Shown here piece by piece: positions 38,301 to 50,300 of a stretch of 64,000 nucleotides of DNA. This stretch comes from Apostichopus parvimensis (taxonomy: Eukaryota; Echinodermata; Holothuroidea; Aspidochirotida; Stichopodidae), in contig KN884993.1 of assembly GCA_000934455.1 (NCBI GenBank), positions 37,602 to 101,601 on the forward strand, read 5' to 3'. Below the pieces are notes generated by a model. That model saw only the letters and a list, made by a program, of their open reading frames with translations, did not search any database and had not been told where the DNA came from. The translations under genes and the position numbers were made by a program. Each line of letters opens with the position of its first letter. Positions within the stretch are counted from its first letter, which is position 1.

Positions 38301-41300
38301 CTTCCAACGAAGGAATGCGGAATATATTCTTGTTTGGATGCTGAAGATAGTTTGAACCTCGCAGAGCAAGCTAACTTGGTAGGGAAAGCTAACTTGGTAG
38401 AGAAAGCATACTTTGTAGAAAAAGCATACTTGGTATGGAAAGCATACTTGGTATAGAAAGCATACTTGGTAGAGAAAGCATACTTGGTTAGAGAAAGCAT
38501 ACTTGGTAGAGGAAAGCATACTTGGTAGTAAAAGCATACTTGGTACTAACTTGACATTTTGGAATAATCAATACTTGGCTGCTTTTCAGGTTACGTTAAC
38601 GTTTCCAGACCGTAACCTGATGATGGCTCTGCTGCTGGTTGCTATGGTGACACAAAATGCTTGGAATCGATCTTATTAATGACGACAAATGTTACGCCAA
38701 TGAATTTCATGGAATGAAACTGAAAATGAGCCATAAATGTCTTGCTGTTTACCCTGCCCCCCTCCCCTCCCCCACCCTGCTAACATAAATAAGGATGGTC
38801 CCCAGATCCATGCAAACTTCAAACAACAAGCTATGGAAACCATGGAAACATTTCCTTTTTCTAAGAATCAGATGTGCAAACATAATCAAACAAGTATATC
38901 AGACAATGGAAGCTCAATGACACATTTGCATTTGCCGGGTGATCGTAAGAAAAAAAATTGAACGAGACGTTTCTTCGTGATAATGCTGCGCGGATGATAT
39001 GTGAGTTAATGGGTGAGAGAGAGCAAAGTCACAACAATAAATGTTCTTTCAATGTTAAAGAAAAGCGTCACCACAAATTGGAGCATTAATGTTTGCTTTA
39101 CATTTCCCATTGAGCAAACTTTGAACACAGATGTAGTCCATGCGAGAGAGTGGGTTAAAAAAAACCCGAGTTAATAATTCCCATTTTTTTTTTTTTCATT
39201 TTTTTCTTGCAACCCCAGACTAAGAGAGTGGTAAAAAAAGGAAAGCAATAAAAAAAATTTCAAAAAGACACAGAGAGAAGCCAGGATTGGGATTTGAGTG
39301 GAACTCACTTTTCTTCTACAACTGTTTGATTGCCCCTAGTTTCTTCCACAATAATCTTCTCGTCCTCGGCAAGGTATACATGAGGCCCTTCGGGGGGGTT
39401 AGCTGCGCCACAAGAGAGGAGCAAAAACAGAAAAAAAAAGGGAAAAAAGTAATAAACAGAAAAGAATGTATAGAAACAGAATGCGCTACCCATGAGTATA
39501 ACAGACAAACATACCAAATTTACAATTTACACCCACGATGCACTGAGAACGCAACCTAAACCATGACCCTATCGATTCCAACTGAATATTTGGGCTAGGG
39601 CTTTTTTAATATGCATTTCAGCAGATATGGGGAGCCACCTGATACAAAACCATTTGAAAGCTTGGAATAGAATTAATTCGTTTTATTAGTAAAACAAGAA
39701 CGTATCATTAGTTTTCAGTTAATTCCCATAAATTTCTGTTATTTTTCTAAATACAAATATTCAGCACGATTTTTGTTTCTGCAAACCTGAACGAATAAAC
39801 AAAATGAAATTTCACAGACGTCAATCAATCAACAACTTTTATATCACCATTTTTTTTTTTTGACACAATTTTACATACAGAACGATGAAACCGAAAATTA
39901 AAAGATCATAATTTGGTTCAAGATATTGCTAAACTGGATATCAAGCCATGACTTTGTCATCTATAACATTTATATCAAAACTTAAAATACTGAAGGACTG
40001 AAATCTGCACAGAAATCTGCTCCAAAAGGGTAGGGGCAGGAATAAGGAAGGTTTTTTTTTTGTCCTTTTTTCCCTTTTTTCCCTTTTTAACTTTCTCAGC
40101 ATTATGTGGGAAATAATATTGTTATTGTTTACTGTTCTTGTTGTTGTTTTTGTTATTGTAGTTTTAAGGAGAAAATCTTGTTTCTTGTCCGGTAAAATTT
40201 GCCATGTTTTGAATCATCAGTGAAAGAGATCCAGTCTCCAAAGTGACACAAATGTTTAATTTGTCCGTTTTTGCTTCACATTACATCGTAGCACAGTTTA
40301 TGTATCATATCTTACAATCATTTCACATTTTTTCAAACCAAGCTCCTCCCCCCATCTCGCCACCCCTCCCCACGCCCACCCTTTCATGCCGATTTAGATG
40401 GCTGCAATGCCTTTCAAAAGAGCAAAGGTCTTTTAACATTTGCTTCACACAAGATAGTTCAATGGCTTTGACACACTCTTGTCCTATGTACCAGGCATAA
40501 AATATCTGTCCATGTAAGAAAATAACATTAGATAAAAAAGAGAGAATTTGCAGTAGAGTTAATTAGATGATTCGTTGTTAATTAGCAGCAATTCCAAGGC
40601 ATGAAAGCAAGCTGACTGAAAGGAAGTATCAAAACCTTTCCCACAAGCAGAAAGCCAGTTGGCTTTGTGATTCCTTGCCATACAATTTTCTCAAAATTCC
40701 ACATAACTATCTGAATAATGTAGAGCAAGTAAGTTAAAGTTGTCCAAGAATTAAGTGAGAACCAGAAAAGATCAGAGATTTCCAGCTCTTTATTTGTAGC
40801 ATTCCCTTGTGGGAATCGACCATTTCATACACTGTCAAATATTTTCACAACCTACTGCCAAATCAAATGTCATCGAGTATAAGTCACAGAGAAAATGACC
40901 TCTTGAGCCAACTCCCCTCCCCCCCCCCCCCATTTGAGGTAACCTATTGAGGCTCAGAGGGTGATAATTGATTGAGGGCCTGCTTGAGTGTGTATAAAAC
41001 AAGACTACCAACTCTTTGAAGCAGATTTCATTCCTTGAAGACTGTATGTTTTGTTGAAGATCTAAAGAGCCCCTTTACAAAACTAAACTGAACTGAATTT
41101 GACCAAACTATGTTCAACAAAAGAAATTATAGCCTTGAGAGAATTCACAGATTAATTGTAGCTTTTTATTTTGCGAGTTTTCAGACTTTGACCACTGTTA
41201 ACCCCAAATGAACATTGAACTTCACATACAACAATAGAGTTCTTGAACTCAATGAGAAGGATCCACATACCAAGTATGAAGTTAATCTCCCATGAAATTT

Positions 41301-44300
41301 TTGAGTTGCCTTGTTAACAAGCAAGTGTCACATTCAAACTCGCACACACGCCATCACCATTGCATAGATCCCTTCTGCCTCTGGCAAGGAATCAAAATCT
41401 GTTACTTTCTAGACCCCATCAAGAAATTAATAAGATTCCATCATTAATTTCAGAAAGCTTTGATGATGTAATCAAGGAATAACAGCTAAACAAGCTTAGT
41501 AACCTATAGATACACATCATTTTCATTTAAATGCAATCCTTTCTTGCCAAAAAAAAAATTCCACTGTCCACCACCGGATATGGTACTCTATATAGTCCGC
41601 CTCTGCAATGTCCCCCCCCCCCCCAAAAAAATAAACCTCACCCCGAAAAAAAGAAAAATCCTAATTGCATTTGAATTTTCTAATTGCTTAACCATGTCAG
41701 AGAGATTCTCACTGCTTCCACAGAGAAAACAATTATTGATTTCCTCCAAGAAATTTAAGAGAAATGGAAAAAAAAGAAGAAAAAAATAGCTGCTTTTGAG
41801 ATTTATTTGCAGCAAACTTACCTGTCTCTGCAACATTAATGAAACTCTCGTTACCTGTGGCTAATTAGTACTTGAAGGTAACCAGCATTATTTTATAATT
41901 TAACAATTTTCATAAGTACTTTCTAGTTCAAATATTAAAAGGGTTGTTCAAATTAGAAAATACAATGCCTCAGTGTGGCTTAAGCCATTGTGTTAGCAGA
42001 ACACAGGTGACCATTCTTCTCACTTTCTGCTTTGCTTGCCAGCATATTTTTGGGTTATGTACTGATGACTTTAATATTAGACACCATTTCATATCTGTTA
42101 ACTTTATTGAAATACTGCCCTCTACTTGGGTTCTACCAAACCTATAAAAAGTATTTACAGTGCAACTTTAAACCCCAACATGGGAACTTATTCTTTTCCT
42201 TTTTCTGTGGTACTACATTCTAAGAAGTTGATTTTCAAGAAACCTGAACATGACAAACTTCTCAAGACGTCTGTGATATCTTGAAAAACTGTGTTTTTTT
42301 TTTTTTAATTTAAGTATGTTTTAAAATGAGACAAGTTTCAACATGGCCATGCATCCTCCTCCCCTCTCCATGGTGTTCCTCCCCCCCCCCCACCCCATCG
42401 GTTCCCCTCACCCGACATTAGTAACAAATAAATGAATACAATTTTCATACCAACTATGTAGTCACCCATTTTATCAGAAAGGTCAGAGTTCTAGAAACTC
42501 TATTAACATTGTCCTTTATTGCCATTCCTCCACTTTCTTTTGATCCAAACATCCACACTTAATGATTTCATCAATGCCACCCAATCATAATTTTTCATAT
42601 CTTTGAATTCATGATGATTCATATCTTTGAATCATGATCATTCATATCTTGGAATCCATGACCAAAAAACTTTTATTCAAGCCATGAAGTATGATTCGTC
42701 AAGAACTATTCATCACATAAAAACAAAGCGTATAGATAACCATTTACCTTATATATGTATGGCTGTAATAGGTTTAGAACTTAACATAAAGATAGACCAA
42801 AAAAATATGTAGCAACCATCTCCTGAAGTCTTGCCCTCAAAAAACTCTGCCTTTTTTTCTTTTAATATTTTTTTTATGATGTTCACAAGGAGTGTCGCAG
42901 TTAACATTAGCCGCAACACTAGATCTGCAACAAACAAAAGCATTATCACTTTCTAATGCCTGAAAAGAAAGCATCGATACACGAAAGGAAATTAAAAAAA
43001 ACTCTTTTAATGTTCAGCCAATAATCAATGCCGACTATCGAGCTTGCAAAAGTAGCGAATGAAATGGAATAATAATTGCATTATGTCGCAGAACAATAGC
43101 GCACCACAAAGGAAAGAAGTAGGAGTAGAATACCTTTGAAATTCTCAAGAGCTGGCTGATACACGCAAACGCCATTTTTCGTTTTGATAGATTAGGCTAT
43201 GAAAATGTACCTTCTACGAGCACTGGAATGAACAAGAGTCTTTTGCACTTTTATAGCAACCTGGGCTGCTGGGCGTGTGTTACATGAATGAAATGAGGCG
43301 CAAATGGATCATAGGTCGCGATCATATCAAACACATAATGTAACATGAGAGAGAAATAGTATTAAACAGAACACACAGAAGTGGATTTTAGGTCAAGCTG
43401 TATTTTTGTGTTGGGTTGTGATTTTGTGTCATTCAGGCCAAACCATTTAATAATTACACTTAATATTTTAAAATAGTAAATAGCTCTCAATCTAACTAAG
43501 GGATCTATCTTTGTGGTTAAAACCAGAAGAGTACACTTCACATGCTGTTTAACAGTGTCTTCGGATACCAAAAAGGTAATATTGTCGTTATTAGTGTTAT
43601 ACATATTTTCATAAGGCAACCCTTTGAAGTTTCTGCCTGGTTTAATCATTCCTGTTGCGATGTGGGTGTACCAAACTAACAGGTATTCTGTAACAGTCAC
43701 ATCAACTTTCATGTAAACACTCTGTAGTGATTACACCAGAACAGATTGCAGCATCAATCAATGCTAAATGGAGTTTGAATATATTTGGGGGCTGTCTGTG
43801 TGCTTTTGTTTTGCTATCTGACCGAGGACTTGAACAAAAGAATTCCAGGTCCTCGGCTGTGATTTCTAAAGAATCACCACGTCCTCGGAAGAATTCTATT
43901 GTATGGGGTATTGTTAAGGTTAGGGTACGTGGATTTGAACAATGGAAAATACAATGGGGTCCTCGGTCTGAATGTAATACAAACATGTGTGTGTGTGTAT
44001 GTGTGTAAGTCAGAGAATAGGAAACATTTCCATGAGTAGTGAGCCTTATACTTTGATGAGGCCTGCCTGACCATACCTCTCCATCAAGGGGGAGGGGGGA
44101 GGGAGGGCATTGTGTATTATCATGGTTACACAATAGACTACAAACTTTGCATATATAATAATCACCAGGTGGCTCTCAGCAGTGAAAACCCATTAGACAT
44201 TTATAGCACACCTTCATGAAGTTTATCACTGGTGGCTAAAACATGGCAATCTGACAGTGTTAGCCTGTGAAAATGTTGTATGTGGTCTAAACTGATCCAA

Positions 44301-47300
44301 CGTTTTCTTGGTCCACAAAATGCTTTAAATGATGTAAAGAGTCCAATGAAACGTATATTTTAAGGCTGCATGATACTTCAGTTCAACATCCATACCTAAC
44401 TAGAGACATTGCCATAATGTTACATGGGTATATATAGGAATATATGTGATTTTCCAAAACACCAATCAAAAGTTCACAATTCTGCAGTCACATGGTCACA
44501 GGTTTGATTTTAGATTTCTCCCCACCCCTCCACCCCCCTCTCTGAAGCCTCCACCACCCATTAACATCAAAAAAGCTTATCCAGCACTGTATCGTTGTCT
44601 ATTGGCGACATGCAATTAGTTTGCAATCTGACATCGAAAGTGAGATCATCATTGCTGCCTGCTGTTGTTTATAACTAATCTCTAATTTGGGTAAACAATG
44701 ATACCCACTTGATTTTTCTTCTTTGTCTATTATCAAGCCATCGAAACAGAAAACAAAGGACAGGATTTAATAAAAAAGGTTGCATAAAGGACAGTGAAAC
44801 ACTGATAGATGGAAACAACACACCCGAATCTAAAACAGGCTGAAGGCACAAAAATATACCATGCATAACTCTCAACATGGACTCTGGGGGGAATTTTGAG
44901 GGGGACTGATGGCTTCTGATTTTGAGGAGCACTAGAGAACCAGTCAAGTTGATTTTCCTTAATTAAATTTGCCCGAGTAAAACAACAGAGCAGCCTTGAC
45001 AATCTAAGACTTGAAATCTAAACAAACACAAAGTGACACACTCCACTTTGGTCCTGAAAACCTGTTATCTGATTAAAAAAAAACGGAACCAGAAGTTACT
45101 GACATTATCAAATTAAACCTGACATCAAATGGCATGTTTGTTTTGTATCCAAGGGATAGTATGCGAAGTCGCATATCTCTTCATGTTTGATAAGTCTCAG
45201 GTCAGCAATAGGTCCTTTTGAAATTTCTTGTAGTTCATTTTTTTTTTTTTACCTTCTTTTCTTTGCAAAACCACCCCTTAAAAGAAAGGCAGAGAGAGGA
45301 AAGGGATTAGGGGAAGGGATTAGGGGAAGGGATTAGGGGAAGGGTTATGGGGAAGGGATTAGGGTAAGGATTAGGGGAAGGGAAGAGTTTAGGGGAAGGG
45401 ATCAGGGGAAGAGTTTAGGGAAGGGTTCAGGGAAAGGGTTTAAGGGAAGGGTTTAGGGGAATGGTTTAGAGGAATGGTTTAGGGGAAGGGTTTAGGGGAA
45501 GGGTTTAGGGGAAGGGATTAGGGGAATGTTTTAGGGGAAGGGTTAAGGGGGAGGGTTTAGGGGAAGGGATTTGGGGAGGGTTTAGGGGAAGGGGAGGGTT
45601 TAGGGGAAGGGGAGAGTTTAGGGGAAGGGAAGTCTGTAGGAGAAGGGAAGGGTTTAGGGGAAGGGAAGGGTTTAGGGGAAGGGAAAGGTTTAGGGGAAGG
45701 GAAACGTTTAGGTGAAAGGAAGGGTTTAGAGGAGTGGGGAATGGAAGGAAGGGCTGCAGCCATTTTAAAAATAAAGGATCTGATCATCAGTGTAATGTTA
45801 CTTCCTTACAGCCGGTGACAAAGTTAATGGCACAAAAGAGTAGGCACTGCTTTAACTTGTTTAACTTTAATCTAAGCAAAATGGAAACAGCTCTTTGCAG
45901 ACATAAGTAGTTTAATATTGACAGTAGCTTTTGTCATGTTTAGTATTTGATTACTTTCACAATCTATTACAATATCTTTTATCAGCATTGACTGCTCAGG
46001 TTAGACTGTGTGTGCATGAGGTACACTCAACAAAGTCACACAAGTTTTGGAAGTCTCCCTAGACTCAAGCTCAAAGAGAATGAAATGAAAAACCAATTGT
46101 TCTATCACATTGTGATGAAGGTTAAAAAATAATGGAAAGACTTCAAAGGCTGGTTTAGTATCTGTAAATTTGTAGTCTCTAAAAGCCCAACAGTTCTAAG
46201 GACAGGTTATGTTCGATGAGAATATCTATATATATATATTAGTCTGTTCAAAGTATCTCTTTCGAAATCCGGCTTTAGGAATCACAAATGACTTTGAGTT
46301 GGTTAGAATCATGTTTGATCTCTAGAGAGTAAGGCAAATATGTCACTAAAACAGAACTAGTATTGTTCGATACAGGTGACAAACGCCTACAGTGGAATTA
46401 CGACCTTCCTTACCGGTTTCGAACCTCTGGACATTCTAATGGTTAGGGTGTCCGAATTATAAGCATGAGGCCAGAGTTCTGGATTTTCCAACTCACTACG
46501 ATTTCAATTATATATATATAATATATATATATATATATTAACTTACAACTGGTTCAACTAAAAGTAATATTAAAATCAATAAATTTTTTTAACTTGAAGA
46601 GAAAGTTGGATAAAATAGGCAGTTAGTTTGACTTTGCCCTGTTAGATCTACAGAGGATTAAACTACAATAGGGTTAACTTTTAGCTATATTTATATATAT
46701 ATATATATATCTATATATATATGAACTATCTAGGTTTTAGCATAATCATGTTAGCAGTCGCTTTTCTGGCGGTGAAGAGCATTCTAAAAAAAATTTAACA
46801 GGAAATAAAACTATTAATGGACAAAGCTAGAGGAAAGGAGTACCACAGTAAGGGAAGCAGCTAGAAATATATGCTATCCATTTACAGGATGGAACTATCT
46901 ATGGAGTACCCATTGTGGGGGGATATTACAGCAGATGTACCACCCCAAGAGTAACCCAAGAAGTGCATACAACTTGAGCAGCTCCATCTAGAGATGGTGA
47001 ACAGTGAGAGGATAAGGAGACGGCAAGATCTGGGCGAGAAACGATTCTCTGAGCGGTTGTCATTCAAAAGCAAGCAAACATGTAAGAGGTGCACAGACAC
47101 AGATTACTTGACCAACATGATCCTAAAATTTTACAATGGTTTAAACCAGGGGTGGGCAACCTCTTTGAATGAATGGGCCAGCTATAAAGAGTGAAAAATT
47201 GACTGGGTAGCACCTTACCAACAACCTGCTGTAGATTTCAAACCTTTGATTCCGAGGACTTTTAAGCAATAGGTGTGTGTACTTAATCTATATTCACAAA

Positions 47301-50300
47301 AACATAATGTCAATACAGAACAGTTGATAATTAATGGGGATAATAGGCCTACATGACAGCATCATTAGTGACGATAAGTTCTAAGCAGCTAGCTCGTTTT
47401 CTGTGATGATGTAAAATAGATTGATTTTTTTTTCTTTTTCTTGAGACATCTCACAGGCCGCAAGAAAATCACTGGCGGGCCGCATGTGGCCCGCGAGATG
47501 TAGGCTGCCCACCCCAGGTTTAAACCTTTCATATCTATCATTTCTATGCTTGTAAATGTTCCTTGATCTGTGGCTGAATGAGAAGATAGTCAGAGTTAAT
47601 CTTCTTCTTTATGTTGAATTAGTTAAGGACAAATACAGCCGACTAAATTACCCGTGCCAGTTACTGAGAGTTACAGGGAAATAGTTTTTTTATTAAGGGG
47701 GGGGGGGGGCTGCTGCACAAGACTCGTCGCTCCCATAGATCTAAGAACCTGTATGTCTTCTGCACTGCAAAAAATTTCAACGTATGATCCAATTGTGTCA
47801 AATTGCTTTTTAAAATATTATTTCCGGAATATTTTCAAAACCTGCCCTAGCGCTGCTGCGGTATTTGAGAAATATACTTTGCTGAGCGGTTGAATGTTAT
47901 TTTTTTGACCCGACTTACTTGCATTGTGTATTATGGTATTTCTCTTGCCGTTGCTGAAGCAATATGCCTCGATGACCTGCAGTATCTTGTTATCCTCCTC
48001 TTGACGCTCTGGCCTGAGGAAGGATGGAGTTTCAGCAGCAGCCTTGGGCTTATCTTCAGAAAGGAATCAAAGAAATGAAAAATGATACTTCATCCAGCTT
48101 GGTTTTACGTTTATTTTTATGTAGAATTTTTTTTTAAATATGTAATATTCGTGCACTTCCCAATCGATCGACTCGAGCACAAATACTCTGACATAAATGC
48201 TATCGATTATTACTTCATTCCCTCTGAAGCAAGGGGTTTGCAAATTAACTTTCTACATGGGCCAGAGAGAAACATTGGGGGATGCAAAGGGCCTGACACA
48301 ACCAAGGTGTCACTGTCCCTAGATTGAGTAGTGTGCAATGTAGGTCTTTAAGGTCTATGATACCCAATTAACAAAAATTGCGGGCCCACTTTTTTCCTTT
48401 TTCTTTTTCATTTTTTAGCTAAACCAGGAACAAGATATCCCACTACATATACTAATGTTGAATAAAAATATAATGAATAACAATATGAATAACATAAATT
48501 GCGGGCCCACTTTTTTTCTTTTTCTTTTCATTTTTTATCTATACCGGATTGAAATAAGATATGCCACTACATATAAACTAATGTTGAATAACAATATGTA
48601 ACACCCACTCGATCCTACACTGTACAGTAAGACCCCTAACAAGATGGAATATACATTGAAACCTACAATACACAGCAAAACCAATCATATGACATGACAA
48701 CCATGTCATCCTGCCAGTAACATAAATATATACATAATATATGACAGGCACGTAAGTGAGCTTTGTTCTGGTTATTTTGGATGGAACAACCTTCAAACAC
48801 CCCCCAAAAATTGTCTGTAATCTGCAGGGCTAAAAAATTGCTCCACCTCCCCTCCCCTCCCCTCTCCTCCCCCCCCCCTTTCCGACAGAGTGCCAGCTGT
48901 TGCTAAGGGGCTTTCAGCGTGAGCTGAGAAGAGGCAAATCACTACAAATCCTGGCTATGTGCCTGCATAATATGATATGACACCCATAGCTAGCATATCC
49001 TACCATGCATAGTAACATAATGTGACATTGCAACTATCATATGCTAAGTGAGCTACATTCAGCAACAGCCATGACATGACATATACTACCCCTGTCCAGC
49101 ACAAACATCCAAACCCGCAATATATTGCCTAGCCAACAAAACTTCTAAAAAGCCCCCCCAACCCCTCCACCCACACCACTGACAACCCCTCCCCCACACC
49201 ACTAACAACCCCTCCCCCACACCACTAACAACCCCTCCCCCACACCACTAACAACCCCTCCCCGTTAACTATATCACCAGATGAATCAGGGCTCACCTTT
49301 TCTCTTTGTGGATTGAAACGGTTTCTTCTTGTTGGGAGGATTTCTCTGGTCTCTGGATTTCTCTGGATTTTTCATGGACCACACAGCGGTGGGGTGGATG
49401 GGGGCCGAGGGCCTGAAACCGACGCTAGTCAAAGTGGCAGGACTGGATGGAGGCGTCAGGGACTGAGACTTGGAACTGTTGATGGATTTGGCTGACCTGG
49501 GAGACGGCAAAGTAGCACTCTTGCCCATGTCCGAGGGGACCAATCTGGGAGAGAGAGTACTTGGACTTAATTCCCTCTTTGTTGCCTGTTCAGGAGAACA
49601 AAAGGAAATTTAATAAATATTAAGCTTTGCTTTGTGTATAATGAATTCACTTTAATGGTTTCATTTGCCTCCATTGTTTGAGGAAGGTAGGCAAAACTTC
49701 TGTATTAGAAACGAATGTGTTTTTTAAAGAAGCTGGTTGCATTTCAAAGCAATGTTGTCTATATTTAGCATAAACTGCACTGCTTATCTGTTACCTATAT
49801 ATACCTTCTTAGCTTATCATAATCACAACTGAAACTGTTATAGTCATTAACTGTTAAGGACCATTGCTAAACTAGTTGTTAAAATAAAATACGTGAGAGC
49901 ATCAGTACAACCCACTATTTATTTGCAATGATCCTGGCCTAATCAGTTGATACTTGGCTCTGGGTGATGGCACGAAAAGGGAGGGTGGTAGACCAGTATT
50001 AACCACATATCAAAGGGAGTGGATCAGTTCTAAATCAGACCACCAAATCCCTCTAGAACACAGCTGGGCTGAGTGCAGTCATAATCGCATACGGTCAGTG
50101 CAGGAATTACCTGCAGCTCTCTAGGAGGTCTGTAACCCCCCCCCCCCCCCCCCAATAAATCCAGCCCACGCAACCTTAATAGTATCTGCAGCAACTATGT
50201 TTTTATCCAACTATAAATCAACTGATACAGAAATTCACCGAATGCCCGGACAGGGAAGAATATGAAAATTTGTATAAAGGACTATCTAGTGAGTAAAGGT

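Larger units (their letters stand above)
39403..47918 (-). other. large PIX intron (8.5 kb) rich in repeats
   Basis: No constitutive exon is required here, since the flanking exons join in phase 1. Contents: a short inverted-repeat element (43820-43969), a G-rich minisatellite (45296-45735), a tRNA-like relic (46426-46489), (TA)n runs near 46510 and 46690, a complete non-autonomous hAT copy (47147-47517), and a weak 72-base candidate cassette at 44860-44931. Confidence 0.55.
48054..49296 (-). other. PIX intron with tandem duplications
   Basis: Contains a 121-bp direct duplication (48375-48600), C-rich tracts near 48850 and a 23-bp minisatellite (49160-49264). No exon candidate. Confidence 0.55.

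Noticed and set aside
38190-38537. Repetitive minus-strand frames (CFLYQV and KYAFSTK repeats)
   Set aside because: Direct translation of the 18-bp minisatellite; no start context, no conservation expected.
43702-44133. 143-codon minus-strand open frame
   Set aside because: It spans a (CA)n run and the 150-bp inverted-repeat element; its phase is irrelevant to PIX and it has no family features.
45557-45787. Minus-strand frame of PSPKPF repeats
   Set aside because: Translation of the G-rich minisatellite, not a proline-rich protein.
47654-47893. Plus-strand frame ending TCPSAAAVFEKYTLLSG, vaguely like a DH segment or a hAT transposase C-terminus
   Set aside because: Similarity covers about a dozen residues, the frame runs through a poly-G stretch, and there are no supporting flanks.
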